In this document: positions 49,675 to 57,758 of the stretch, in pieces
Layout: each line of letters begins with the position of its first letter
How positions within the stretch are numbered: position 1 is the first letter of the stretch
Assembly (NCBI GenBank): GCA_002699125.1
Contig: PABI01000123.1
Span: 1-64,000, forward strand
DNA: 64,000 bases
Direction of reading: 5' to 3'
Origin: Anaerolineaceae bacterium
Lineage (GTDB): Bacteria; Chloroflexota; Anaerolineae; Promineifilales; Promineifilaceae
Translations under genes and position numbers: made by a program
Notes under the pieces: model-generated
Told to the model about the DNA's origin: nothing
Seen by the model: only the letters and a program-made list of their open reading frames with translations
Database searches by the model: none

Positions 49675-49705
49675 AACGGCCGCTTCCGGGATGGAAACGG
49701 CCGTT
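49675..49705. terminator. Intrinsic terminator made from two CGGCCG words
   Basis: AACGGCCGCTTCC (49675-49687) pairs with GGAAACGGCCGTT (49693-49705), 13 positions with one mismatch and a 5-nt loop. On the minus strand it is followed by a T tract (TTTTTTATT), so it terminates the Yip1-like gene. It lies between convergent genes. Confidence 0.85.
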
Positions 49706-49719
49706 GTTTGTGCGGTTAA

Positions 49720-50304
49720 TTAAAATAACAGACCAAGTATAGGGCCAACAATCAACCAATTTACCACGATTGCACCCACAAAACTTATTAATATAGTGAG
49801 AGCAGTCTTGGCATTATCGAGGTCAAGTCCCTGACGGATGGCTACAAAGCCAACAACAATAGACCAAATCCAGGCAACGAACACCAAAATTGCCCCAAGA
49901 CAGGGAATAAAGCTGAAGACGTTAAGCAACCTGGGTGCCTGAGCAAAGCCAATAACACGCAGCATTTCGTTCATTGTTGCTTGCCCGCCAAACATGCGGG
50001 TACCAATAAAATATGTTAAGGCTGACCAAACCACCCAGGCAACAAAAGCGCCAATCAAGGCATTTAGTGCCGCGCCAATCGGGCTAATTGCAGGCACATC
50101 AAATGGAATATCCATATCGCTAAACTGCCCAAAATTATCCATTATGGCATTGCCGGCTTGGGCACCAAAGAAGGCACCAATCGCCGCCAAAATTGCGACG
50201 ACACCTACAACAATCGCTGCTTGAGAAGTGGCGCTTTCATCCGCTTCAACTGCTTCTATTGTGTTAATGTCCAACTTCAAAAAACCAATTATTCGCTCGA
50301 ACAT
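49720..50304 (-). CDS. Yip1-family membrane protein
   Basis: 194 residues from ATG 50304 (AAGGAGGAATCC before it). N-terminal MFERIIGFLKLDINTIEAVEADESATSQAAIVVGVVAILAAIGAFFGA, then four more hydrophobic segments, with LTYFIGTRMFGGQATMNEMLRVIGFAQAPRLL: this segment is the Yip1 domain mark. The function of bacterial members is not established. Second gene of a short minus-strand series with the Gly-rich membrane protein upstream. Confidence 0.88.
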   Translation of the reverse strand: MFERIIGFLKLDINTIEAVEADESATSQAAIVVGVVAILAAIGAFFGAQAGNAIMDNFGQFSDMDIPFDVPAISPIGAALNALIGAFVAWVVWSALTYFIGTRMFGGQATMNEMLRVIGFAQAPRLLNVFSFIPCLGAILVFVAWIWSIVVGFVAIRQGLDLDNAKTALTILISFVGAIVVNWLIVGPILGLLF

Positions 50305-50379
50305 GGATTCCTCCTTGTAGTAACTTGAAATCGCCAAAAAACTAAACTCTGTCAGGTTATAATAGTTGCAAATTTCCGC

Positions 50380-50814
50380 CTAGTTGCCACCCATCTGCTT
50401 TTGAATAAACGGCCAAATGACGCCACCGATAGCGCCCAGCACAAACCCCATAATGCCAAAGCATAAAACACCAAAAATTCCGCTGATCGCGCCACCAGCT
50501 AATCCAGCACCAACACCCTCTTGTAAGCCAGAAGAAATGCCACCCGAAATCGCGCTAAAGACAGCCAGCAAAATGCCACTGGCACCGCCAGCTAAGGCAC
50601 CACCAATTGCTGAAGTCGCGGTGTCTTCTTGACCCGGAGCGAAATAGCCATAAAGGATGCCCGAGCCAATCGGAATTAAGAAACCACCACAAAGAAAAAG
50701 GATGGCAATAAATCCACCAATGACTGGAATCAAAGATAAAAGACCCAGCACGATCGCAATGCCTGCACCAATTCCACCAGCTTTCAAAACACTTTGCATA
50801 TCAAGATTGTTCAT
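50380..50814 (-). CDS. Glycine-rich four-segment membrane protein, unknown
   Basis: 144 residues; TGGAGG lies 7 nt before the ATG. Four hydrophobic segments with Gly-zipper spacing (GAGIAIVLGLLSLIPVIGGFIAILFLCGGFLIPIGSG; ALAGGASGILLAVFSAISGGISSGLQEGVGAGLAGGAISGIFGV). I know no named family. 75 nt upstream of the Yip1-like gene on the same strand, probably one unit. Its DNA is lower in G+C and has no ACGGCCGT, unlike its surroundings. Confidence 0.75.
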   Translation of the reverse strand: MNNLDMQSVLKAGGIGAGIAIVLGLLSLIPVIGGFIAILFLCGGFLIPIGSGILYGYFAPGQEDTATSAIGGALAGGASGILLAVFSAISGGISSGLQEGVGAGLAGGAISGIFGVLCFGIMGFVLGAIGGVIWPFIQKQMGGN

Positions 50815-50862
50815 TTAGAAGCCTCCAAAAGTTAAAATGGTTGATAAAAAATAAAACCCTAA

Positions 50863-51429
50863 CTACCGAAATGCGGTGCGTTGTTTGCGTCGTCGGTACA
50901 AACGAAAACCGTAAAACAAGAGCACCACCAGTAACAGCGCCCCCAAAACTGGCAGAAAAATCGCCAAAATGGAGGTGAAAAAAGCTACGATATCCTCCAC
51001 CAGGCTCACCAACCAGTTGCCGGTACCCGCCGTTGTTGCCGTAACAACAGGCCGCGCCACCCCCTTGACCACATGCACACTCCCCGCCACAATCAGGCCC
51101 GCCCCCAGCGCCAAAATTGGATGAATGTCGTTAACGATGTTGGCGTTGGCGGCAAAGAGAACGGCTCCGGCCGCCGGGCGCACAAAGGTTTGAATCACGT
51201 CATTCACCGTGTCTATGGCCGGTACTTTATCCACCAACATCTCAATGATGAGCAGCACAGTGATAATGCCAATGGCCCACCAGCTACCCATCACGTTGTA
51301 TGGTTCCATTAAATTAAGCAGGGGATCATTCAAGGGGAAACGGGCGGCCAGAGCGACTAACAGCAGCGGGATGTAGGCGTTGAGGCCAGCACTGCCAGCA
51401 AGTCCAAAGGCGCTAAACAGATCGAGCAT
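50863..51429 (-). CDS. DUF4126 family membrane protein
   Basis: 188 residues from ATG 51429 (GGAGAAAAT before it). It opens MLDLFSAFGLAGSAGLNAYIPLLLVALAARF, the typical start of DUF4126, then DKVPAIDTVNDVIQTFVRPAAGAVLFAANAN and a final hydrophobic segment with a basic RLYRRRKQRTAFR tail. About five hydrophobic segments. No biochemical role is known for the family. Confidence 0.88.
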   Translation of the reverse strand: MLDLFSAFGLAGSAGLNAYIPLLLVALAARFPLNDPLLNLMEPYNVMGSWWAIGIITVLLIIEMLVDKVPAIDTVNDVIQTFVRPAAGAVLFAANANIVNDIHPILALGAGLIVAGSVHVVKGVARPVVTATTAGTGNWLVSLVEDIVAFFTSILAIFLPVLGALLLVVLLFYGFRLYRRRKQRTAFR

Positions 51430-51449
51430 GATTTTCTCCGAATACAGTA

Positions 51450-51492
51450 GCGCAATTTTGCAAAATTGCGCGGACAATTTGGAAGATTGTCC
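51450..51492. repeat. Perfect 22-bp palindrome plus adjacent hairpin
   Basis: 51450-51471 reads the same on both strands (GCGCAATTTTGC core mirrored). Directly next to it GGACAAT (51472-51478) pairs with ATTGTCC (51486-51492). It lies in the 62-nt gap between the DUF2085 and DUF4126 genes. Confidence 0.85.
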
Positions 51493-52349
51493 TACGACAG
51501 ACCAGGGAATCCGGTGATGGTTCCGGTGAAATTGAAACGCAGCACGGCAATGGTGCCTAGCTGAGCAATTGTAAGCGTAAAGCTGATCAGAAGCGGCACG
51601 GCCGTTTCCTGCCACCTCACCGCAAAACCATCCTTCTTAAAAAGCATCAGCAGCAGCACCGCATTAATCGACGTGACAATTAGTAAGACACCGGCGACGC
51701 TTACGAGGGCCAATACGTACAAAATGGTGGGTTGGTTGCTTAGAACCAGGAGAACGGCCGTACCTGCCAGCAGCACCAGCCCTACCAACTCACGCGCTGT
51801 TTCGATGATGGGACGGCCGTTCACATCACGCCACAGCGTCTGCATCAAGGCCGGGAAGATAAGCAGCCCCATCGCCAGACCGGCCCCCATTCCCGTGACC
51901 AGACGCAGCCAGTTTTGCGGCTCGTAGACGTGGGGGAAGTTTGGAAAAAAGTGGGAATAGGAATTCAGGCCATCAAGCCCCATCAGGCCGATAAACCCAA
52001 CCAGCGTAAGCAAAAGCGGCAGCGGCGGCAAATCGGTGCGCCGGGTGCGTCCGGCCAGCAGCAGCGTGCCAAACGCCAGCGCCACGCCCAGATACATGCC
52101 GGTACAGCGGGCACATAGGGGGAGTTGACGGCCGTTTATCACAAAGGTGCGGGCGGTAAGGCGATGGCAAATCGCCGCCCCCACGTAATCACCGCCGGTT
52201 AGCAACGGTTCGTGTGCCAGGTGGGTGCTGTCTGTCACCGCAAACCAGCCCATCGCCGCCAACACCAGCAGCACCACCCCCAGCACCAGCCAACGACGCT
52301 GAAAACGGACAGCCAAACTGCTAAAAATTGAAGGGGGCGAATCAAACAT
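51492..52349 (-). CDS. DUF2085 family membrane protein
   Basis: 285 residues with about seven hydrophobic segments. The family motif is clear: AAICHRLTARTFVINGRQLPLCARCTGMYLGVALAFG (CHR..., CxRCTGxYxG), which looks like a metal or redox site. Role unknown. It precedes the DUF4126 gene on the same strand with the palindrome between. Three ACGGCCGT copies lie within the gene and one near its end. Confidence 0.88.
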   Translation of the reverse strand: MFDSPPSIFSSLAVRFQRRWLVLGVVLLVLAAMGWFAVTDSTHLAHEPLLTGGDYVGAAICHRLTARTFVINGRQLPLCARCTGMYLGVALAFGTLLLAGRTRRTDLPPLPLLLTLVGFIGLMGLDGLNSYSHFFPNFPHVYEPQNWLRLVTGMGAGLAMGLLIFPALMQTLWRDVNGRPIIETARELVGLVLLAGTAVLLVLSNQPTILYVLALVSVAGVLLIVTSINAVLLLMLFKKDGFAVRWQETAVPLLISFTLTIAQLGTIAVLRFNFTGTITGFPGLS

Positions 52350-52529
52350 TACAAAGGGCTCCGTGCTGGAAGCCTGTCGGTTTTTGCTGCGTTTCAGGTA
52401 AAATAGCGAGCATTAAAAGCAATTGTAATCAGCAGAGCGCAATTTCACAACTTAAAAGCCAGACGCGAAGAGGCCTCCGTCTCTGCGCCTCCGCGACTCT
52501 GCGTTGAGTTTAAATGACAGGAGTAACCC

Positions 52530-53342
52530 ATGCCGCAAAAACCAGACAGCTATCATCGCCCCGAAACGTTAGAGGAAGCCCTGGAACTACTGACAAAACC
52601 TGGCAGCGCGCCGCTGGCCGGCGGCACCAAGCTCCTGGCGTCGGAAACCGGTTTGCCGGGAACGGCCGTCATCGATCTGCAAGCGTTAGGATTGGGTCAG
52701 GCCAAACTGATTGCCAGCGGTGGCACACAAACGCTGGCACTGGGAGCGACGCTGACACTCACAAAATTGAGCCAGTTTTTAAAAGCAGAGTTGGCAGAAA
52801 ACGAAGCTGACAGTCTGTTGCAAGGTGCCATCAAAAAAGCGGGGCCTAACACCTACCGCAACGCCGCCACGCTGGGCGGCACCACTGCCAGCCGCCTGGC
52901 AGACAGCGAGCTGCTGGCGGCCCTGTTGGTGCTGGAAGCCACCGTGACGCTGCAAAGCCTTTCCAACGAGAACACAATCTCTTTGGCCGATTATTTAACC
53001 GACGCGGAACGGCCGTCTGGTCTCATCACCACCATTACGGTGCCGGTGCTCGCCGGCAGTGGCACCAGCCACCGCGTTGCCCGCACCCCCGCCGACTATC
53101 CTATCGTTTCTATCACCGGCTGGCGCTTGCCGGATGGTTCGGTTCGGTTGGCGGCGACGGGGCTGGGGGAACGGCCGTTTCGCCTGAGCAGTGCTGAACA
53201 AACGGCCCAGGTTGGTGTAGAAGAAGCGACTGTGGCTGCCTCAGCGGCCAACACCCACCCCGGCGATTTTCGCGGCAGCGCCAGTTACCGGGCCGAAATG
53301 GCCGCTGTTCTCACTCGACGCACGCTCAACCAGCTAAACTAA
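52530..53342 (+). CDS. FAD-binding subunit of a molybdopterin dehydrogenase family (CoxM/XdhB-like)
   Basis: 270 residues. YHRPETLEEALELLTKPGSAPLAGGTKLLAS matches the FAD-binding start of CoxM/XdhB subunits, with AGGT for the pyrophosphate. Second motif NAATLGGTTASRLADSELLAALLVLEATVTLQS. The C-terminal domain is of normal length. These subunits pass electrons between a 2Fe-2S subunit and FAD. Here the molybdopterin and iron-sulfur subunits are absent on both sides, so the gene is an orphan or its partners lie elsewhere. GGAG precedes the start. Confidence 0.87.
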   Translation: MPQKPDSYHRPETLEEALELLTKPGSAPLAGGTKLLASETGLPGTAVIDLQALGLGQAKLIASGGTQTLALGATLTLTKLSQFLKAELAENEADSLLQGAIKKAGPNTYRNAATLGGTTASRLADSELLAALLVLEATVTLQSLSNENTISLADYLTDAERPSGLITTITVPVLAGSGTSHRVARTPADYPIVSITGWRLPDGSVRLAATGLGERPFRLSSAEQTAQVGVEEATVAASAANTHPGDFRGSASYRAEMAAVLTRRTLNQLN

Positions 53343-53379
53343 CTTGCACCCCCTACCCGCCAATGCTACGATCATGGTA

Positions 53380-53776
53380 CCAAGTTGGCTGAGTGATCGC
53401 GGCTGGGCGTTATTGACGTCTGGCTGAGGAAAGTCCGCACTCCACAGAGCACGGTGCCGGCTAACGGCCGGGCGGGGTGACCCGACGGAATAGTGCAACA
53501 GAGAGGTGTATTGCGGCAATTGCTTCGGCAATTGCATGTGAGGGTGAAACGGTGGTGTAAGAGACCACCGGCAGCGGCAGCAATGTCGCTGGCCAGGCAA
53601 ACCCCACCGGGAGCAAGACCAAGCAGGGCGAAGGGGCGGCTCGTCCCGTTGACGTCCGGGTAGGTCGCACGAGGGTGTTAGTAATAACACTCCCAGATAG
53701 ATGATCACGAGCGATTGCGGGCAAGCATAGCTTGTCTGGCAATCGCCAACAGAATGCGGCTTATAGGCAAACTTGG
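53380..53776 (+). ncRNA. rnpB: RNase P RNA
   Basis: Catalytic RNA of RNase P, which trims tRNA 5' ends. The conserved core is visible: GAGGAAAGTCCGCACTCC near the 5' end (about 53427), GGGTGAAACGGTG in the middle (about 53541), and ACAGAATGCGGCTTATAGGC near the 3' end (about 53749). The ends pair as P1, CCAAGTT (53380-53386) with AACTTGG (53770-53776). About 397 nt, a usual bacterial length. End points are estimated from P1. Confidence 0.93.
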
Positions 53777-53788
53777 CACTTCAGCAGG

Positions 53789-53845
53789 CAGTAATCAGTG
53801 GCCAGTACTCAGTGACCAAACTGATTACTGTTTTACTGATTACTG
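53789..53845. repeat. Three-copy CAGTAATCAGT inverted/direct repeat after rnpB
   Basis: CAGTAATCAGT (53789-53799) faces two copies of ACTGATTACTG (53820-53830 and 53835-53845), so two alternative hairpins are possible. It sits 13 nt after the RNase P RNA end, where a terminator would be expected. Confidence 0.7.
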
Positions 53846-53872
53846 CTCACTCGCTTCAAAAAAGGAGACCCT

Positions 53873-54340
53873 ATGACCATCAACGTTCTCTTTGTTTGCC
53901 TGGGCAACATCTGCCGTTCGCCAATGGCCGAAGCGGTATTCAGACAGCTGGTGGATGAGGCGGGATTAACGGACAAGTTCAAAATTGATTCGGCTGGAAC
54001 CGGCAGTTGGCACATTGGTGAAAAAGCACATCGCGGCACCAGAGCCATCCTAAAGGAACATGGCATTACGTATAACGGCCGTGCCCGCCAGGTTACCGCA
54101 CAAGATATGGCCAATCCTGATACTTACATCATCACCATGGACCAAAGCAACAGCGACACACTGCGCCGTCAGTTTGGCAAACATCCTAACCAGCATCGCC
54201 TGCTGGATTTCTCTAGCCAAAAAGCCGAAAGTGACGTGCCGGACCCCTATTACACCAACAATTTTGAATACGTTTACCAGCTTGTGGCCGACGGCTGCCG
54301 GGGATTGCTAGAAACCATTCGCCAGCGTGAAGGGTTATAA
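53873..54340 (+). CDS. Low-molecular-weight protein-tyrosine-phosphatase
   Basis: 155 residues. The P-loop CLGNICRSP starts at Cys9, the nucleophile, and DPYY near residue 122 supplies the general-acid Asp. Both match the LMW-PTP family at normal length. It dephosphorylates tyrosine (or arginine) residues in the cytoplasm. AAAGGAGA 4-5 nt before the ATG. Lies after rnpB and before a flavoprotein gene in the same direction. Confidence 0.92.
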   Translation: MTINVLFVCLGNICRSPMAEAVFRQLVDEAGLTDKFKIDSAGTGSWHIGEKAHRGTRAILKEHGITYNGRARQVTAQDMANPDTYIITMDQSNSDTLRRQFGKHPNQHRLLDFSSQKAESDVPDPYYTNNFEYVYQLVADGCRGLLETIRQREGL

Positions 54341-54393
54341 CCGTAGGTCAGGTTTGTAAACTTGAGCCAAACAATGTAGGAGAAAAGAGCAAA

Positions 54394-55566
54394 ATGAGCG
54401 TGACTGAGCGTGATGTAATTGTTGTGGGAGCAGGGCCAGCGGGGGCAACGGCCGCAACCGCGCTGGCCCAAAAAGGATATGATGTCCTGCTGTTAGACCG
54501 TCACCAATTCCCCCGCGACAAAACCTGCGGCGATGCGGTGCCTGCCGGCGCTATTGAATTATTATGGCGGCTGGGCATGCGCGAAAAAATTGAAAAAGCG
54601 GTAGAACGGGGTGAATTGTACCCTTTGGAAGGGATGCTGCTTGTTTCTCCGCGCGGCCATAAGCTGCACGCCAAATTTCAGCATGGCAAACAGGGCAGCG
54701 ATTCTTACGTTGCCCCGCGTATTTATTTTGATGCTATTATCCAAGAGCACGCGGTAGCCTCCGGCGCGGAATTTTGCCAGGCGCAGGCCAAAGCACCCAT
54801 TGTGGAAAACGACCAAGTGGTGGGAATGCGAGTGCAGGCAAACGGCCGTACCCACGATATACGCGCCCGGCTGGTCATTGGAGCCGATGGGGTAACCTCT
54901 GTTGTCGCTCGCAATCTCCGCCCCAAAAACGAACAGCACGTTGATGGGCATCGCGCCGTGGCTCTGCGCGCCTACATTGACATTGAAGAGCTGCCCAAGG
55001 AAGTTGAGTTTTACCTGTACAAAGATATTTTGCCTGGCTATGCCTGGATATTCCCCATTGGCAAAAACAAGGCCAACATCGGACTGGGGATGAGATTAGA
55101 TCATTTTCGCAAGAAAAAATACAACCTGGAACAAATGCTGCAAAATTTCCTGCAAAGGCCGGAGATCAAAAAGCGCCTGCTGAATGGTGGTCACCTGCAG
55201 GATGTGGCCACCTGGCAGCTTAATTTTGGTTCACAGAAGCATTTGGACCACGTTTTTGACGGAGCGATTCTGGTTGGGGATGCTGCCGGATTCATTAATC
55301 CTTTAACCGGCGGTGGCATTCATAATGCGCTGGTTTCGGCCGAGATGGCGGCGCAAGTGGCGGATGACGCGCTGCAAGCCAATGACATCTCGCGCAGCAG
55401 GATGCAGGTGTATGAGCAGCTTTGCCATGACCATATGTGGCAAAGCATGCGCAATTCCTACTGGATGCAGCGCACGTTTATGCATTTTCCATTTATAGTA
55501 GATTTTTTGGTGCGGCGAATGAAGGAAAACAGTTCGCTGGCGCAAACTTTCTTAACTAAGCTGTAG
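54394..55566 (+). CDS. Geranylgeranyl-reductase-family FAD oxidoreductase
   Basis: 390 residues. N-terminal dinucleotide motif VIVVGAGPAGATAATALAQKGYDVLLLDRHQFPRDKTCGDAVPAGAIELL; the KTCGDAV stretch is the mark of the geranylgeranyl reductase group. Second FAD motif DGAILVGDAAGFINPLTGGGIHNAL. Members saturate isoprenoid chains of chlorophyll or of lipids; here lipid or quinone side chains are more likely, as no photosynthesis gene is seen. Its 3' end overlaps the convergent response-regulator gene by 11 nt. Confidence 0.88.
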   Translation: MSVTERDVIVVGAGPAGATAATALAQKGYDVLLLDRHQFPRDKTCGDAVPAGAIELLWRLGMREKIEKAVERGELYPLEGMLLVSPRGHKLHAKFQHGKQGSDSYVAPRIYFDAIIQEHAVASGAEFCQAQAKAPIVENDQVVGMRVQANGRTHDIRARLVIGADGVTSVVARNLRPKNEQHVDGHRAVALRAYIDIEELPKEVEFYLYKDILPGYAWIFPIGKNKANIGLGMRLDHFRKKKYNLEQMLQNFLQRPEIKKRLLNGGHLQDVATWQLNFGSQKHLDHVFDGAILVGDAAGFINPLTGGGIHNALVSAEMAAQVADDALQANDISRSRMQVYEQLCHDHMWQSMRNSYWMQRTFMHFPFIVDFLVRRMKENSSLAQTFLTKL

Positions 55567-55951
55567 ATCTCAGGTAGTTTTGGATTTTGCCAGGCAAATC
55601 GAAAATTGGCGTGTCTTTGGAGATAAAGTCGGTGGCTCCGGCGTTGATGCTTTCGGTTTTGGTGTATTGGCGGTCGTCGGCTGTGTACATGAGGATGTAC
55701 GGCCGTTGCTCAGGAACCAACTCGCGAATGCGGCGGCAAACCTCAATGCCATCCATCCCCGGCATCATCACATCAAGCAAGATAAGGTCCGGCATCTCGT
55801 CCCCCACCATTTGCAGGGCTTGTTTGCCGCTTAACGCGCCACGTACCTTGTATCCCGCCTGCTCCAAAATGAGCAAACAAAGGTTTACCAACGATTGTTC
55901 ATCGTCAACCACTAAAATTTTCGGTTCGTTGAGTAATGGATGTGTTCCCAT
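55556..55951 (-). CDS. Stand-alone CheY-like response regulator
   Basis: 131 residues, a receiver domain only. KILVVDDEQS gives the acidic pocket, DLILLDVMMPGMDGIEVCRRI the phosphoacceptor Asp, and FISKDTP the conserved Lys. The conserved Thr/Ser sits in ILMYTADD. No output domain, so it works through partner proteins. No sensor kinase gene adjoins; the kinase at the right edge is 8 kb away. Convergent with and overlapping the flavoprotein gene by 11 nt. Confidence 0.88.
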   Translation of the reverse strand: MGTHPLLNEPKILVVDDEQSLVNLCLLILEQAGYKVRGALSGKQALQMVGDEMPDLILLDVMMPGMDGIEVCRRIRELVPEQRPYILMYTADDRQYTKTESINAGATDFISKDTPIFDLPGKIQNYLRSTA

Positions 55952-56037
55952 AGCACCATTGTAGAAAAGGTGGGTGGCCAGGTAAATAGTCGGTAAGGAC
56001 CATTGTGTCGAAGTTTACGTACCCATAGGAGAAAACT

Positions 56038-56439
56038 ATGTTTCGTTTTTTGATTCGACTGGTTGTGAATGCTGTTGCCATTTGGGCAGCAGTGGAATTG
56101 GTGCCCGGTCTTAACTATGTGGGCAGCACTGCCTCGCTGCTGCTGGTGGCGCTGGTGTTTGGCATAATAAACGCGCTGGTACGGCCGTTGCTGCTCCTGC
56201 TTACCTGCCCCTTTATTATTCTGACGTTAGGACTGTTTGTGCTCATCATTAATACCATCATGCTCTCGCTAACCGTCTGGTTGTCTGGCATCTTTGATTT
56301 AGGCCTTACGTCTACCGGTTTTTGGGCCACCTTTTTAGGTGCCCTTGTCATCAGCATCGTCAGCAGCCTCATCAACCTGATCATCAAGGATGACGATGAA
56401 GATGATCGGGACAATGGCGTCGTAATTATCAATCAATAA
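56038..56439 (+). CDS. Phage holin family protein (4-TM, superfamily IV)
   Basis: 133 residues, four hydrophobic segments: FLIRLVVNAVAIWAAVELVPGLNYVGSTASLLLVALVFGIINALVRPLLLLLTCPFIILTLGLFVLIINTIMLSLTVWLSG. That wording is typical of the PF04020 family, found in many non-phage chromosomes. The last 20 residues are acidic. GGAG precedes the ATG. No phage genes are near. Function unknown despite the family name. Confidence 0.88.
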   Translation: MFRFLIRLVVNAVAIWAAVELVPGLNYVGSTASLLLVALVFGIINALVRPLLLLLTCPFIILTLGLFVLIINTIMLSLTVWLSGIFDLGLTSTGFWATFLGALVISIVSSLINLIIKDDDEDDRDNGVVIINQ

Positions 56440-56441
56440 AA

Positions 56442-56482
56442 AATCCCCCTGGGAGCAGTTTGGCCGTTCATCCAGAGGGATT
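56442..56482. terminator. Bidirectional terminator-like hairpin
   Basis: AATCCCCCTGG (56442-56452) pairs with CCAGAGGGATT (56472-56482), one mismatch, between the convergent holin-family and cold-shock genes. T-rich runs follow on each side (TCTGTTTCATTTT on plus; TTTTTTATTG on minus). Confidence 0.8.
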
Positions 56483-56507
56483 CTGTTTCATTTTGGTTTG
56501 TTCCAGG

Positions 56508-56738
56508 TTATTCGCTGGGGCCAAAGCTGCGCTTGGCGGTCACGCTTTGCGCCTGGGGGCCACGCCCTTTATCGACCAGCTCAAAATCGACGCGATCCCC
56601 CTCGTAAAGGTTGCGGTAGCCATCTCCTTCAATTGCGGAGTAGTGTACAAACACTTCCTGCCCACCATCGTCAGGGTTAATAAACCCGTACCCTTTCAAC
56701 CGACTAAACCATTTAACCATACCAGTCTGCTTACTCAT
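56508..56738 (-). CDS. Cold-shock domain protein
   Basis: 76 residues from ATG 56738 (GGAGG 7 nt upstream). RNP1 KGYGFINPDD and RNP2 VFVHYSAIE with the flanking GMVKWFSRLKG are intact. A single-stranded nucleic-acid chaperone acting on mRNA. Slightly longer than the usual 66-70 residues, with a C-terminal RSFGPSE tail. A strong hairpin lies in its leader (56769-56810). Confidence 0.93.
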   Translation of the reverse strand: MSKQTGMVKWFSRLKGYGFINPDDGGQEVFVHYSAIEGDGYRNLYEGDRVDFELVDKGRGPQAQSVTAKRSFGPSE

Positions 56739-56768
56739 TCCGTTACCTCCGCGTTGAGTGCACATTGC

Positions 56769-56810
56769 AAAAAGCACCCAAACCCCAGCGGCGAGGGCTT
56801 ATGGTGCTTT
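56769..56810 (-). promoter_or_regulatory. Hairpin in the cold-shock gene leader
   Basis: On the minus strand, AAAGCACC (56810-56803) pairs with GGTGCTTT (56778-56771), followed by further T residues, with an inner CCC/GGG helix. It sits about 30 nt before the csp ribosome site and looks like an attenuator or thermosensitive leader. Confidence 0.55.
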
Positions 56811-56943
56811 GCCAAAACAAAAAACTACCAATACATCGCTTTCTTTAATTCCTGTACCGCTCATGCTAATACAAAAATTAGCATTGAAGGGGGGCAATGT
56901 CTATGAAATTCGCGTGAAAGCTCGTGAAAAAATGGGGAAACAA

Positions 56944-57675
56944 TTAGTCAGGGGGCGGCTTGAGCACAGCCTGAATCATAATTTCGCGTACGCCACTGTC
57001 GCGAAAGCCTACGCTCTCGGCAAGCTGGACTGAGGCTTCATTGTTTTGGGCAACAATGTAGAGGGATGTACGGCCGTTTTCTAGCAAATAATTCGCCATC
57101 GCCGAGACCACGCTGCGACCCCAGCCGCGCCGCCGGTAGCCCGGCTGGGTGGTCACGCCAATTTCGGCATAGCTAGGCGACTGCCAGTTGAGTATGGCCG
57201 AGGCACCAATCACATCATTGTCCCGGTCGCGGATGAGGAAGCGAGGCAGGCCGTTGGGCGCTTTGTCTTGCATCACCAGCACGTTGACGATCGGTTCAAA
57301 GTGAGACGGCCGTAACTGGTACAGGCTCAAATGCTCTTCAGTGTGAACATCGAACAGCGCGTGCAGCAGGGGTGCATAACGGGATGGGGCGTTGAGGATA
57401 ACGGCCGTTCCCACGTCAATTGCCTCATAAATGACGTTTGTGCTGGCTTGCATGTCATGGATGGGCAAGCGCAGGGTAACAAACGGCCGAAACAGATCCA
57501 TCCCCGTGCGCGACAACGCCACATATCCTTGTGCGCGAGGGGCAGTGTAGGGATACGGCCGTAAAATAGTACGGTTATCCGAATGATAAAAAGCAAAATA
57601 AGCAGCCATCGCGTCGGCCGGATTTGTTTCATCCAGCAAATGGAAGATAGCGCGTCGTTGTTGTGTTAAAGCCAT
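56944..57675 (-). CDS. GNAT N-acetyltransferase
   Basis: 243 residues with a GNAT fold in the C-terminal half: AEIGVTTQPGYRRRGWGRSVVSAMANYLLENGRTSLYIVAQNNEASVQLAESVGF. Here RRRGWG is the acetyl-CoA pyrophosphate loop, and the N-A-S-x-x-L-x-E-x-x-G-F end is typical. The N-terminal 120 residues are a separate, GNAT-like or linker domain. Substrate unknown. The ATG at 57675 has no strong ribosome site. Confidence 0.82.
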   Translation of the reverse strand: MALTQQRRAIFHLLDETNPADAMAAYFAFYHSDNRTILRPYPYTAPRAQGYVALSRTGMDLFRPFVTLRLPIHDMQASTNVIYEAIDVGTAVILNAPSRYAPLLHALFDVHTEEHLSLYQLRPSHFEPIVNVLVMQDKAPNGLPRFLIRDRDNDVIGASAILNWQSPSYAEIGVTTQPGYRRRGWGRSVVSAMANYLLENGRTSLYIVAQNNEASVQLAESVGFRDSGVREIMIQAVLKPPPD

Positions 57676-57758
57676 AAAAAATTATAAATTCCTACCAAAC
57701 AAAAGCTACCCACCAGCTTTTCAGCCGGTGGAGATGTTTCAGACCACGACTTTCTGGA

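Noticed and set aside
53334..53708. Protein frames across 53334-53742
   Set aside because: They overlap the RNase P RNA core on the opposite strand.
56038..56439. Prophage remnant because of the holin-family gene
   Set aside because: This 4-TM family is common in chromosomes without phages and no other phage gene is near.
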